A DNA stretch of 64,000 bases from an uncultured Acidobacteriia bacterium. GTDB lineage: Bacteria > Acidobacteriota > Terriglobia > Bryobacterales > Bryobacteraceae. Below the pieces are notes generated by a model. That model did not search any database, was not told the origin of the DNA, and saw nothing but the letters and a program-made list of their open reading frames with translations. Below are positions 7,607 to 16,516 of the stretch, one piece after another. Positions within the stretch are counted from its first letter, which is position 1; every line of letters starts with the position of its first letter. The translations under genes and the position numbers were made by a program. The stretch is taken from positions 62,001 to 126,000 of the forward strand of contig CAIXXM010000051.1 of the NCBI GenBank assembly GCA_903923395.1, read 5' to 3'.

Positions 7607-9328
7607 TCATAGGCGACGGTAGTAGAGGATCTGCTTCACTGGTTCCTCGCGCAGAATCTTCTCTTCGATAATGGGCGTCCAGCCCGTGGTGTCTGCCCAT
7701 TTTGGCACCTGGCTGGCGAAGACCCACTTGGCGCCCGTGGACCGCATGGCATTGTAAACACGTCGTTTCGTGGACTCATCGGCGGCCCAGAACTCATCGA
7801 TCTTTTCCCAGGTAAAGCGCAGCGGGCGGCCCCATTCGTTATCGATGTGGTAGAGCCGTGCCGGGACCGCGGCGGATTCCTGCCCTTCCAACAACTGCAG
7901 ATACTGCACACCCAGTGTCATCCCGATGAGGCCGATCCGGTCCCCCGGCTGGAAGCCCTGGTGTTGCATGTAGAGGCAAACGTCGACCATGTAGGCATCG
8001 TCGGCGCGCTCTAAGCCCCGGAATTCCTTCCATGCAGCCATGACCCCTTCATCCCATTCGGTGGAAAGGGAGAACCAGGCGGAGGCAAGCAGCACGGCAA
8101 TGCCGGCCAGGCGCGTCCAGCGGGGAAGTTCAATGTTCCAACAGGCGGCAAGTAAACCGAAGCCGAAGAGCATGAACGGCCCGGCGGTATAGCGGGATAA
8201 CACATAGACGAAACAATAGGAACCGGACATGGCCAGTGCCGGAAGCCACAGAAACCAGGCGCTGCCAAGCTGGAACCGGCGCAGGCCGAAGGGCAGGAGC
8301 AACGCGGTCAGCCACAATGCCGGGCACCAGCGGAATTCAGAAAGGGTCTCCGGAATATTCGCCCGCAGCACCATCCACTGGCGCTCCCAGTTGATGTTCG
8401 CCGGGTAGCCCGCGCACCACCAAAGCGGGTCAAAGTGCACGGGCGTGGTACCGACCATGTGATCCGTGAACGAAATCACGCGTGGGGATTCGAGCAAGTG
8501 GGGAATCGGATGGGGAATGTTCGCCGGGGCAGGGAAGCCTTCCTCCTTGTAGCCCTCCACGCCGTAGCCGGAAACCTGCCAGGCGTAGTTCATTTTGCCG
8601 GTGTCACTCAGCGCGAAGCGACCCTTCGTCAGCGACGCGGGAATGACGAACGGCAGCAGCGTGAGGCACAGCGCTGCCGCGGCTGTGAGTGCGGCCGGTT
8701 TACGCTTCCAGAACAGCAGGATCAATATGACTGGAATGACGGTGGAAAATGCCGCTTTGGCGTAGAATCCGAAGGCGAGCACGATGCCGAGTGTGATCCA
8801 GTCCCGCCGCGTATCTGCTTCGCGCCAGATTCGTGTGAGCAGTGCGGCCGTAAGCAGCAGGAAGAAAATCACGGCGTCATCGGCGGAGTTGAAGTCCACG
8901 CCGGCGAGATCCAGCCCCGTCCAGCCGATCAGCAGGTAGCCCGCGGCGTCAATGAGCGCCCATTCGCGCGGCGCGCCCTTCCAGGCTTCCCACTCCCTTT
9001 GCAGCCATTCCCAGGCCAAGACCATGCCGAGGAATTCAAACCAGCAGACGGCGTGGGTGAGCGGGATCACCCACTCCGGCCCCGGCTTACCCACACCGAA
9101 GACCAGTGTGAGAAGCCAGGGATACAAAGGGCTCCAGTAGGTGGACAGAGCGTTGGTCCAGTCGCCGCGCAGGTAACAGCGGGCCACGTCGATATAGGAC
9201 ATTCCGTCGGGGTCGAGCGTGAAGCGCGTGCTCCATGCCATGACGGCGGCAAGGGTCAGAATGAACACCCGCAGAGCCCAGCGCAGGGTTGCTCTCAATT
9301 TCACGTCCCTGTCATTGAGTGGCGGCAT
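7607..9328 (-). CDS. GT-C-like polytopic membrane protein (ArnT/PMT-type glycosyltransferase fold)
   Basis: A 573-residue protein with a TM helix near the N-terminus (about 14-32) followed by the short acidic segment LDPDGMSYIDVAR and then about ten more TM helices. After residue 400 there is a soluble C-terminal domain. An acidic motif in the first external loop plus many TM helices is the architecture of GT-C glycosyltransferases that use polyprenyl-phosphate sugars. No specific family signature beyond this was recognised, so substrate and acceptor are unknown. It is divergent from the Mrp ATPase gene with only 18 nt between the starts. Confidence 0.7.
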   Translation of the reverse strand: MPPLNDRDVKLRATLRWALRVFILTLAAVMAWSTRFTLDPDGMSYIDVARCYLRGDWTNALSTYWSPLYPWLLTLVFGVGKPGPEWVIPLTHAVCWFEFLGMVLAWEWLQREWEAWKGAPREWALIDAAGYLLIGWTGLDLAGVDFNSADDAVIFFLLLTAALLTRIWREADTRRDWITLGIVLAFGFYAKAAFSTVIPVILILLFWKRKPAALTAAAALCLTLLPFVIPASLTKGRFALSDTGKMNYAWQVSGYGVEGYKEEGFPAPANIPHPIPHLLESPRVISFTDHMVGTTPVHFDPLWWCAGYPANINWERQWMVLRANIPETLSEFRWCPALWLTALLLPFGLRRFQLGSAWFLWLPALAMSGSYCFVYVLSRYTAGPFMLFGFGLLAACWNIELPRWTRLAGIAVLLASAWFSLSTEWDEGVMAAWKEFRGLERADDAYMVDVCLYMQHQGFQPGDRIGLIGMTLGVQYLQLLEGQESAAVPARLYHIDNEWGRPLRFTWEKIDEFWAADESTKRRVYNAMRSTGAKWVFASQVPKWADTTGWTPIIEEKILREEPVKQILYYRRL

Positions 9329-9346
9329 CTGTAATCATGGAATCAC

Positions 9347-10177
9347 ATGAGTCCGAATCAACCGGGCAGCGCCCCGAAGCTGCCTATTCCTGGAGTGCAG
9401 AACCTGATCGCCGTCGGCAGCGGCAAAGGCGGCGTTGGCAAGACCACGGTATCCGTGAATATTGCCATCGCGCTGGCGAAACTGGGCCACAAGGTCGGTC
9501 TGCTGGATGCTGACGTTTATGGCCCGAATGTGCCGCTGATGATGGGCACCAACCAAACGCCTTCCGCGATTGGCGAGCGCATACAGCCGCTGGAGAATTA
9601 CGGCGTGAAGCTGATGTCGATGGGCTTTCTGAGCCCGGGCGACAAGCCGCTGGTGTGGCGCGGCCCCATGCTCCATTCCGTGATCCAACAGTTCCTGCGC
9701 GGTGTGGATTGGGGAACGCTCGATTACCTGATCATTGATCTTCCGCCGGGCACGGGCGATGTGCAGCTTTCGTTGATCCAAACCGCTCCGGTCTCCGGCG
9801 CAGTGGTGGTGACCACGCCGAGTGATGTGTCGCTTGAAGACGCGCGCAAGGCGATCCACATGTTCGAAAACGTGAAGGTGCCAATTCTGGGCCTGGTCGA
9901 GAACATGAGCTGGCTCGATTGTCCGCACTGCAATGAGCGGATTGATGTGTTCTCCTCGGGCGGCGGCAAGAGCACGGCCAAGGCGATGGGGATCGAGTTC
10001 CTGGGCGCGTTGCCGATGCATCCCGCGGTGCGGATTGGCGGAGATACCGGCCAGCCGGTGGCCGTCTTTGGGCCCGATGACAAGCGCGGCAAGGCGTTTT
10101 ACGATCTGGCGAAGCTGGTGGTGGAACGCGCCGGAGCGGTGGATAACTCCGGGCCGACGATTACGATTGCGGATTAG
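9347..10177 (+). CDS. mrp: Mrp/ApbC-type P-loop Fe-S cluster carrier ATPase
   Basis: A 276-residue protein with the deviant Walker A motif GSGKGGVGKTT (24-34), the DADVYGPN and LIIDLPPGTGD segments (Walker B region about 127-137) and a CPHC pair (Cys192, Cys195) that binds a bridging 4Fe-4S cluster in a dimer. This is the Mrp/NBP35 family, which delivers Fe-S clusters to apoproteins. Many bacterial Mrp proteins carry an N-terminal MIP18/DUF59 domain; here it is absent and the protein starts about 20 residues before the P-loop domain. It is followed by the convergent Uma2 gene. Confidence 0.92.
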   Translation: MSPNQPGSAPKLPIPGVQNLIAVGSGKGGVGKTTVSVNIAIALAKLGHKVGLLDADVYGPNVPLMMGTNQTPSAIGERIQPLENYGVKLMSMGFLSPGDKPLVWRGPMLHSVIQQFLRGVDWGTLDYLIIDLPPGTGDVQLSLIQTAPVSGAVVVTTPSDVSLEDARKAIHMFENVKVPILGLVENMSWLDCPHCNERIDVFSSGGGKSTAKAMGIEFLGALPMHPAVRIGGDTGQPVAVFGPDDKRGKAFYDLAKLVVERAGAVDNSGPTITIAD

Positions 10178-10266
10178 CCGCACAGGCGCAAGGGCCGCGC
10201 TGAAATCCTAAAGCAAGAGCGGAAGGATTCTGGCGGCCAGAAGGCGTCCGTTGTGCGGATTGTTTC

Positions 10267-10773
10267 TCAGCAGAAAACGTCTTCGCTGGAGAAAATCTCT
10301 TCGAGGGTGAAGGTGATGCGGCCGTCCGCGGCTGCGATGTTTTCCTTAACCTCATGCAAGCCGTGAATTGCATCCACGACATAGGCTTTGCGCTCCAGCG
10401 GATCGAGCAGCCAAACGGTTGCAACACCCATGGCAAGGTAATCTTCTGCAACTCGGGCGGTGCGATGGATGCGGTCTTCCGGGGAAAGCACTTCGATGCA
10501 CAGGAGTGGTGGGTTTTTCAAAACTGAATCTGTTTGGCGTTCTGCGTAGGCGCAGATGTCCGGGATCCGATAGCGGGTTGCAGAGACCTTCAGCCGGGTT
10601 TCGATATACGCCGCGAACCGCTGCCGCTTTAGAAGATAAGAAACTCGCCACTGCAGTTCCCCGTGTTCCCGTTCCCCCACATTGCGCTCCTCGATATGGC
10701 CATCCACGAAATCCACGTCAGGATGGTAGGCGGTGGAGAGATACTCGCGCTCTGAGATTAATGTGTCGAGCAT
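10267..10773 (-). CDS. Uma2 family (DUF820) putative endonuclease
   Basis: A 168-residue Uma2 protein. The PD-(D/E)XK core is visible as RIPDIC (Asp72) and LCIEVLSPED (Glu94), followed by an amphipathic helix and VWLLDP. The N-terminus has the family pattern FVDGHIEER...GEREHGELQ. Its start codon overlaps the stop of the upstream phosphatase gene by 16 nt, so it is probably translated from the same mRNA. It is only distantly similar to the Uma2 protein at 4838, so this is not a recent duplication. Confidence 0.85.
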   Translation of the reverse strand: MLDTLISEREYLSTAYHPDVDFVDGHIEERNVGEREHGELQWRVSYLLKRQRFAAYIETRLKVSATRYRIPDICAYAERQTDSVLKNPPLLCIEVLSPEDRIHRTARVAEDYLAMGVATVWLLDPLERKAYVVDAIHGLHEVKENIAAADGRITFTLEEIFSSEDVFC

Positions 10774-12587
10774 GCAGTTGCCTCCCTTGGTGACAGTTTA
10801 GCCGATACCTGCACAACGGTGATGTCATCGTCCTGGCCCCAACGCCGCGCTTCTTCTGCAATCACTGACGCGGGCTTTGCTGTCAACGGACCTGTGCGCT
10901 CAAACCCCAGTAACTCCCCCGCGCCGTTGCGGGCTTCCACCACACCATCCGAGAGGAATGTTACCGTCCCAAGGGCCAGGCGCGTAGTGGTTTCATACTC
11001 CATGTCCGCGATGATGCCGAGCGGGGGGGCGGAATCCACCTCCACTTCCGAGCCATCCATGTAGGGCGAAATGTGTCCAGCGTTGGCGAACTCGACGTTT
11101 CCGTTGCCATCAAAGAGCGCGCAGCCGCAGGTCACGAAACCACCTCCGGTCTTGCCGAGAATCGCACGGTTGAGATGCGCCAGCACTTCGGCAGGCTGGC
11201 GGGAGGCGAGATCTCCCAAAGCGCCAATCACCGTCGCGACGAGCATCGCGGCATCGAGGCCCTTGCCGCTCACATCCCCGACCACGACCAACAGACTGCC
11301 ATCGGCTGCGGGAAGGCATTGGTAGAAGTCGCCGCCAACATCATTCGCCGGCACATAGGCAGTGGCGATTTCATAGCCCGGAATATCGGTCTGCGCCGGC
11401 ACCAGACGCTGCTGCACGTTCCGCGCGGCATCCATGTCGCTCCGCAATTGCTCCCGCTCCCGGCCAACGCGGCGGAAGCGCAGGGCGAGTAGAACGATGA
11501 AGAATATAATCGCCGGAGTGCGGAGGGCCGAGAGTAGGTTGTTGGCCCCGTAGAGATGGATTTCCTGCCCGATCCAGGGCAACTGCACAAATAGCGGAAC
11601 TCCCGTGGCCAAAGCCCAGATGCCACCCACCACGACGGCCAGCCACTCCGGCCACGACCGGTTCCGGTAGGGCAGGAAGGCGGTGATCAGACAAGCGGTA
11701 TTGACGAAGCCCAGCGGCACCGCAACATAATTCAGGACAAAAATGCGAGCCGGTGTGAGGGCCCCGTTTGCCACGAAGGGATCCACCAGGAGCGGGAGAT
11801 ACGCTGCGGCGACAATGACGCGAAGCCACCGGTAGAAGGCCGGGACCGGCTTGCCCTGAAAGGCGTAGATGAACCACGGCAATGCAAAGTTCAGGACTTG
11901 CGATAGCCACCACAACACGAGCGGCATCCAAATCGGGAGGGGCAACTGAAACGTGAAGGGAACATCCGCGAGCTGATAGATCAGCAAACGAAGACAGAAA
12001 ATTCCGAGCCAGAGTGTTTCTCTATGCTTCTGGTCGGCGATGGACAGGATGAGCAGGATCAGCCCGGCAATTCCCATCGCATAACTGGCCACGCGTGTCC
12101 CGAGGCCTTCAAGGATGGCATCGTGAAAGACTTCGAAGCGACTCACCTCGAGTTCCTGCGCGGTGCCGAGAACTGGCTTGCTGAGCAAGCGGTACAGCAG
12201 GGGACGGTCCCCAACCCTGACCGCGATTAGAAGCTCTCCCCGGGCCGGTTCTGCTGGAATTTGGCGCTGTTGAATGGTATCCGCAGTGGCGAATCCCGAT
12301 GCTGGATCACCGAATGTTCCGATCTTCCGTCCGTTTGCGTAGAGTTCCCAGGCAGCGCTGAGGTTCAACTGGACGTACAGCGGGGATGTTTTGACGGGGA
12401 GTGTTCCACGGCACCGCATCCAGAGCCCGCCGGGGAGGCCGTTCGGGGTTCTTGCCCAGCCGCTGTCGTCGTAGCCAACTGCGGCCCAGGCTGGATCATC
12501 GCCGCCGCGATAGACGCAATTCGACATCTCGACCGTCTGGCCGAATGCTGAAACCGCGAAGAGCACCGCAGCGGCGAACAGTTTCAA
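10758..12587 (-). CDS. Membrane-anchored SpoIIE/RsbU-type PP2C phosphatase with extracytoplasmic sensor
   Basis: A 609-residue protein in three parts. Residues 1-17 are a signal peptide, followed by a beta-sandwich domain (about 20-150) resembling the galactose-binding-like or 7TMR-DISM extracellular domains. Residues about 160-380 hold seven or so TM helices. Residues about 385-600 are a SpoIIE PP2C phosphatase domain: AARNVQQRLVP linker helix, DVGGDFY, VGDVSGKGLDAAM, NAGHISPY, LSDGVVEARN and DDDITVV carry the metal-binding aspartates. Such proteins dephosphorylate anti-sigma-factor antagonists in partner-switching pathways. No antagonist or anti-sigma gene is adjacent. It overlaps the Uma2 gene. 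Confidence 0.88.
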   Translation of the reverse strand: MKLFAAAVLFAVSAFGQTVEMSNCVYRGGDDPAWAAVGYDDSGWARTPNGLPGGLWMRCRGTLPVKTSPLYVQLNLSAAWELYANGRKIGTFGDPASGFATADTIQQRQIPAEPARGELLIAVRVGDRPLLYRLLSKPVLGTAQELEVSRFEVFHDAILEGLGTRVASYAMGIAGLILLILSIADQKHRETLWLGIFCLRLLIYQLADVPFTFQLPLPIWMPLVLWWLSQVLNFALPWFIYAFQGKPVPAFYRWLRVIVAAAYLPLLVDPFVANGALTPARIFVLNYVAVPLGFVNTACLITAFLPYRNRSWPEWLAVVVGGIWALATGVPLFVQLPWIGQEIHLYGANNLLSALRTPAIIFFIVLLALRFRRVGREREQLRSDMDAARNVQQRLVPAQTDIPGYEIATAYVPANDVGGDFYQCLPAADGSLLVVVGDVSGKGLDAAMLVATVIGALGDLASRQPAEVLAHLNRAILGKTGGGFVTCGCALFDGNGNVEFANAGHISPYMDGSEVEVDSAPPLGIIADMEYETTTRLALGTVTFLSDGVVEARNGAGELLGFERTGPLTAKPASVIAEEARRWGQDDDITVVQVSAKLSPREATACSTH

Positions 12588-12594
12588 GGGTCAG

Positions 12595-12831
12595 TTACAC
12601 CTTCGGCTTCGGGGCAGGCAAATCGCGGGCCACCACGGGGTCAGAGAAGCCATTGCGGGCATGCGCACCGTCACAGAACGGCTTGTTCGCGGAAAGTCCG
12701 CAGCGGCAGAGACCGATTGCCGTGCGGCCCCCCAGGCCAAACGGCGTACCGGTGGGATCTACGATTTCAAAGTCACCCTCGACCTTGATGGAACCGTTGT
12801 TGTTGATCGTGATTTTTGTTTTTTCAGACAT
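12595..12831 (-). CDS. CDGSH iron-sulfur domain protein
   Basis: A 78-residue protein with one CDGSH signature: Cys42, Cys44, Cys53 and His57 in CRCGLSANKPFCDGAH, the 3-Cys/1-His ligand set of a 2Fe-2S cluster. It has no membrane segment. Bacterial CDGSH proteins of this size are thought to be electron-transfer or redox-sensing proteins. It sits between a LolA-like secreted protein and the SpoIIE phosphatase on the same strand, with a 7-nt gap to the phosphatase start. Confidence 0.93.
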   Translation of the reverse strand: MSEKTKITINNNGSIKVEGDFEIVDPTGTPFGLGGRTAIGLCRCGLSANKPFCDGAHARNGFSDPVVARDLPAPKPKV

Positions 12832-12854
12832 CGTGCCGATGCTAGCACGCGGCC

Positions 12855-13613
12855 CTACGGTTTCTTGGTTTCCGGTTTGACTTCGTCGCCGAACGTGATC
12901 TTCGTTTCTGCTCCGAAGCGCTTATAATCCTGATACTTCACGGTCATGCGAATGCGCTGCGACAGGGTCTTGAAGTGCAGTGTGTCATTGGCGCGCGTAT
13001 AAGTGGGGAACCAATACTTGCCGTCGATTTGTTCGCGGTAAGTCTCAAACCGGGGGAACTGGTTGTCTTCCCCTTTTTTGAGCAGGCCCACACCTTTGCC
13101 GTAGGTCTTGACGATCTGGAAATCGCGGTCATCCACCCAGATCTCGCCCTCGAAGTAGCGCTCGCCTTTGACCATGGTCTTCGGGCGAACATCGAACTTA
13201 TAACAGGGAATCTCATCGGCCTTGTCTTTGCCGGTGTACCGAATGTCGTACTTGTTGATGTCATCAGAGGTCAGCACGAACGGCTGCACGTTGCGGAGAT
13301 CCTGCTCGTCCTGCGGCGTGAGAATCAGATTGTGAAGCGTGATCATCGGCGCACGGACCACCTTTTCGGTCCGCTTATTATCGGCCCCGAAGATGATGTC
13401 TGAAACGATTTCCCACTTGCCGGTGGTACTGCCGTCGGCGTCGAGTTCCTCAAGCTTGACAGACTGCCGGTAGGTGTAGACCTCACGGGCCGTCTTGAAT
13501 TCCTTTTCCTTGGCGGCGAACTTGCGGATAATTTCTTCCGGACTCGGGTCAGCGGCTGGCGCAACCGCTACGAACAGGGCCGCAAGCAAACTGGCTGTCA
13601 ACAAAGTACGCAT
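12855..13613 (-). CDS. Exported LolA-like/outer-membrane lipoprotein-sorting-fold protein
   Basis: A 252-residue protein with a clear signal peptide (cleavage after AAPA/VAPA, about residue 20). The rest alternates beta strands with patterns such as YTYRQSVKLEELD, RYFEGEIWVDDRDFQIVKTYG and KYWFPTYTRANDTLHF, which match proteins of the LolA/LolB-like half-barrel type common in acidobacteria. A true LolA role is not implied. It probably acts in the periplasm. The start lies 24 nt downstream of the acyl-CoA dehydrogenase stop. Confidence 0.65.
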   Translation of the reverse strand: MRTLLTASLLAALFVAVAPAADPSPEEIIRKFAAKEKEFKTAREVYTYRQSVKLEELDADGSTTGKWEIVSDIIFGADNKRTEKVVRAPMITLHNLILTPQDEQDLRNVQPFVLTSDDINKYDIRYTGKDKADEIPCYKFDVRPKTMVKGERYFEGEIWVDDRDFQIVKTYGKGVGLLKKGEDNQFPRFETYREQIDGKYWFPTYTRANDTLHFKTLSQRIRMTVKYQDYKRFGAETKITFGDEVKPETKKP

Positions 13614-13637
13614 GATCTCTCCAGAAAGACGTTGCCC

Positions 13638-14786
13638 TTAGCCTAACAGTTTCCTGGCAATCGTCATCAATTGAATATTGCTGGTGCCTTCGTAGATTCG
13701 GCCAATCTTGGCGTCGCGATAGAGCTTCTCGACAGGATAATCCTTCGTCACACCCACGCCACCGTGGATTTCCACGGCTTTGGACGCGACTTTCTCCGCG
13801 ATCTCCGAGGCGTACCACTTCACCATGGCGGCCTCTTTGATATACGGTTGCCCGGCATCACGAAGCCGCGCACTGTTGTAGACGAGCAGGCGGGAAGCCT
13901 CCACGTCAATTGCCATGCGGGCCAGGTCGAATTGGACTGCCTGGAATTCGCCAATCGCCTTGCCGAATTGCTTCCGCTCTTTCGCATACTTCACGGCGTG
14001 GTCAAGAGCGCCCTGGGCGAGACCCGTCATCTGCGCGCCAATGGCGATGCGCCCTTCGTTGAGTGTTTCGATGGCGATCTTGTAGCCCTTGCCCGGCTCG
14101 CCCAGAACGCTGGTTTTCGGCACACGGACGTTATCCAGGATCAGTTCGCACGTGGAAGACGCGCGTAGGCCGATTTTGTCTTCTTTCTTGCCGACTTGAA
14201 AGCCGGGAGTATTCCTGTCCACCAGGAATGCTGTGATGCCTTTATATCCGGCGGCGGGGTTGATGTTGGCGAAAAGCACAAACAGTCCGGCTTCGGCGGC
14301 GTTGCTGATCCAGAGCTTGCGCCCGGTGATGCGGTATTCGCTGCCATCCTCCACTGCCGCTGTTGTGAGGGCGAAGGCGTCCGAGCCGGCACCGGCTTCC
14401 GACAGCGCGTAGGCACCAATGGTATCGTTCGCGAGGCGGGGAAGGTACTGGCGTTTTTGTTCTTCCGTGCCCCAGCGCATTACCGCATTGTTGACGATGC
14501 TGTTTTGGATATCGACAACAATCGCCGCGGCAGGGTCCACGGCCGCGAGTTCTTCAATGGCCAGCATGCACTGGAAGAAGTTGCCGCCCTGTCCGCCATA
14601 CTCTTCAGGGATCTCGATTCCCATTAGTCCAAGTTCAAAGAACTGTTTGAGAATCCCTTTGTCGAGAACACAGGCCTCGTCCATCTGCCGGACCAGCGGC
14701 TGGATGCGCTCCCTGGCAAAGCGCCGGACTGTGTCGCGGAAGAGTTTTTCGTCTTCGTCCAGGTGTGTAAGTGCAGCAGCGGTCAT
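13638..14786 (-). CDS. Acyl-CoA dehydrogenase
   Basis: A 382-residue flavoprotein. The first family signature is ALSEAGAGSDA, the second is KDYPVEKLYRDAKIGRIYEGTSNIQ with the catalytic Glu at about 366. Length and order match short/medium/branched-chain acyl-CoA dehydrogenases, which introduce the alpha-beta double bond with FAD. Chain-length specificity cannot be read with certainty. It starts 2 nt from the stop of alanine dehydrogenase on the same strand, so they are likely co-transcribed, which would fit amino-acid carbon catabolism. Confidence 0.94.
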   Translation of the reverse strand: MTAAALTHLDEDEKLFRDTVRRFARERIQPLVRQMDEACVLDKGILKQFFELGLMGIEIPEEYGGQGGNFFQCMLAIEELAAVDPAAAIVVDIQNSIVNNAVMRWGTEEQKRQYLPRLANDTIGAYALSEAGAGSDAFALTTAAVEDGSEYRITGRKLWISNAAEAGLFVLFANINPAAGYKGITAFLVDRNTPGFQVGKKEDKIGLRASSTCELILDNVRVPKTSVLGEPGKGYKIAIETLNEGRIAIGAQMTGLAQGALDHAVKYAKERKQFGKAIGEFQAVQFDLARMAIDVEASRLLVYNSARLRDAGQPYIKEAAMVKWYASEIAEKVASKAVEIHGGVGVTKDYPVEKLYRDAKIGRIYEGTSNIQLMTIARKLLG

Positions 14787-14788
14787 GG

Positions 14789-15901
14789 TTAGAAAAGTTC
14801 GGCGAGCGGGGTGAACTCGCGGTCCTGGGATTCGGCCACACCCTGGTAGGTGAGCTTGCCGTTGTATGTGTTGACGCCGGTGGCGATTGCGGGATGCCCG
14901 GCGCAGGCATTCTTCACGCCCTTGTTCGCGATTTCGAGCAGGTAGGGGAACGTGGCGTTGGTCAAGCCGAAGGTGGAGGTGTGGGGTACGGCCGCCGGCA
15001 TGTTCGAAACGCAGTAGTGCAGCACCTGATCGACGAAGTAGATGGGGTCCGTGTGCGTGGTGGCATGAGAGGTTTCGAAGCAGCCACCCTGGTCAATGGC
15101 GACGTCCACCACGACCGAGCCACGCTTCATGTTCGCGATCATTTCGCGGCGTACAATTTTGGGCGCGGAGGCACCGGGGATGAGGACGGCGCCGATGACC
15201 AAATCCGCGTGCTTCAGGGCTTCCGAGATGGTCCAGGAGTTCGACGCGAGAGTGACGATCTGCCCGCCAAAGATGTCATCGAGATGGCGCAGGCGGTTGA
15301 GGCTGCGGTCGATCATGGTGACGTGAGCGCCCATGCCAAGAGCGATCTTGGCGGCATTCGTACCCACCACGCCGCCGCCGATGATGACGACGTTCGCGGG
15401 TGCCACGCCGGGGATGCCGCTGAGGAGAATACCGCGGCCACCGTTCGGGCGTTCCAGGTACTGTGCACCGATCTGGACGGACATGCGCCCGGCCACTTCA
15501 CTCATCGGGGTGAGCAGGGGCAGGGAACCATCTCTCTCGACGATAGTCTCGTAGGCAATGCCGGTTACGCCGGTGGAGAGCAGTTTGTCGGTCAACTCGC
15601 GGAGTGGGGCAAGATGCAGGTAGGTGAAGAGGTTGAGCCCGGGCCGGAAGTATTGGTATTCGGAGACTTGCGGTTCCTTGACTTTCACGACGAGGTCGGC
15701 CTTGCGCCAAACCTCGGCTGCGCTCAGGGCAATGTGTGCCCCGGCGGACATATATTCTTTGTCGGAAACCGAACTGCCTTCGCCGGCATGGGTTTCGACA
15801 AGCACTTCATGGCCTGCTTCGCGGAGCGCGGTTACGCCGCTGGGGACAAGGCCGACACGGGTCTCGTGGTCTTTTACTTCTCTGGGTACGCCAATGATCA
15901 T
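14789..15901 (-). CDS. ald: Alanine dehydrogenase
   Basis: A 370-residue enzyme that interconverts L-alanine and pyruvate plus ammonia with NAD. The N-terminus [18 protein letters not shown] is the family signature. Lys75 (VKVKEP) and His96 (YLHLAPL) match the substrate-binding and catalytic residues of known alanine dehydrogenases. The Rossmann segment [17 protein letters not shown] is in the middle and the signature [14 protein letters not shown] follows. Length is the usual 370-372. It is followed by the acyl-CoA dehydrogenase gene 2 nt on. Confidence 0.95.
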   Translation of the reverse strand: MIIGVPREVKDHETRVGLVPSGVTALREAGHEVLVETHAGEGSSVSDKEYMSAGAHIALSAAEVWRKADLVVKVKEPQVSEYQYFRPGLNLFTYLHLAPLRELTDKLLSTGVTGIAYETIVERDGSLPLLTPMSEVAGRMSVQIGAQYLERPNGGRGILLSGIPGVAPANVVIIGGGVVGTNAAKIALGMGAHVTMIDRSLNRLRHLDDIFGGQIVTLASNSWTISEALKHADLVIGAVLIPGASAPKIVRREMIANMKRGSVVVDVAIDQGGCFETSHATTHTDPIYFVDQVLHYCVSNMPAAVPHTSTFGLTNATFPYLLEIANKGVKNACAGHPAIATGVNTYNGKLTYQGVAESQDREFTPLAELF

Positions 15902-15946
15902 GACATCTCTATCGTGCCACCACGCCAGCGTTGGTGTACAGGTGGT

Positions 15947-16456
15947 TTACTTTGCTTCGCCCGGAGCGGGCGGCGGGGACACGGCGGGCGTGGGTACACC
16001 CGTGTTGTGCTTGGGGCCCAGGCCGAGGTCAATCAGCGACGGCGCATTGACCTTCCCCGTTGGTGTGAGCTTGCGTTCCGACTGGAATTGCTTCATCGCT
16101 TCCTGGGATTCGGTGTCCCAGACTCCGTTCGGCTGCGACTTCAGGTAGCCCTTGTCATAGAGCGCCTGCTGGATTTCTTTGTAGCGTTCTGGAGAAGGTG
16201 CTGTTTGTCTGTTCCGCCAGGTGGTGGAGGCAACGGCTTTTTTGCCAGTTTTCTTCGAAGATTTCGAGGACTTGGCTTGAACAGTGCCGGTTTTTGAGGC
16301 CGCTTTTTTCTTGGTTGCCGCGTTCTTGGTTGCAGTGGACTTCTTTGCCGGTGCCTTCTTGGCGGTCGTGGATTTCTGCACCGCAGCCGCCGCCGTAAAC
16401 ACCAGGATCGGCAGAAGAAGTGTCGGCAGGAGCCGCTGGATGGTGGTGCGAGTCAT
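15947..16456 (-). CDS. Exported peptidoglycan-binding-domain protein with Lys/Ala-rich linker
   Basis: A 169-residue protein with a signal peptide (about 1-25), a low-complexity Lys/Ala/Thr/Ser-rich segment (about 28-78, repeats of the KKAPAKKS type, strongly basic), and a PG_binding_1 domain (about 90-147: RYKEIQQALYDKGYL, NGVWDTESQEAMKQFQ) followed by a Pro-rich tail. No catalytic domain is present, so it is probably a structural or anchoring cell-wall protein. ATG 16456 has no clear Shine-Dalgarno sequence, and an intrinsic terminator sits 14 nt upstream. Confidence 0.8.
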   Translation of the reverse strand: MTRTTIQRLLPTLLLPILVFTAAAAVQKSTTAKKAPAKKSTATKNAATKKKAASKTGTVQAKSSKSSKKTGKKAVASTTWRNRQTAPSPERYKEIQQALYDKGYLKSQPNGVWDTESQEAMKQFQSERKLTPTGKVNAPSLIDLGLGPKHNTGVPTPAVSPPPAPGEAK

Positions 16457-16466
16457 TGGGGAAATG

Positions 16467-16490
16467 AAAAGGGGCTGCCGAAACAGCCCC
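16467..16490 (-). terminator. Intrinsic terminator after htrA, in leader of the next gene
   Basis: On the minus strand GGGGCTG pairs with CAGCCCC around a short TTTCGG loop and is followed by TTTT. It lies 27-50 nt past the htrA stop and only about 11 nt before the ATG of the peptidoglycan-binding gene. It should end htrA transcripts, yet leaves no space for a promoter for the next gene, so partial read-through or attenuation is likely. Confidence 0.75.
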
Positions 16491-16516
16491 TGATTACCGT
16501 TCGATTGTATCCGATG

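Noticed and set aside
8435-9334. 299-residue plus-strand frame opposite the GT-C-like gene
   Set aside because: It is a shadow of the minus-strand membrane protein; composition is Gln/Arg/Gly-rich and there is no start signal.
14771-16297. 508-residue plus-strand frame opposite alanine dehydrogenase
   Set aside because: The minus-strand gene is certain and the plus frame gives a Gly/Asp/His-rich shadow with no domain.
16296-16380. Lys/Ala-rich repeats in the peptidoglycan-binding gene considered as a DNA repeat array
   Set aside because: They are coding low-complexity sequence with varying codons, not a CRISPR or tandem DNA repeat.
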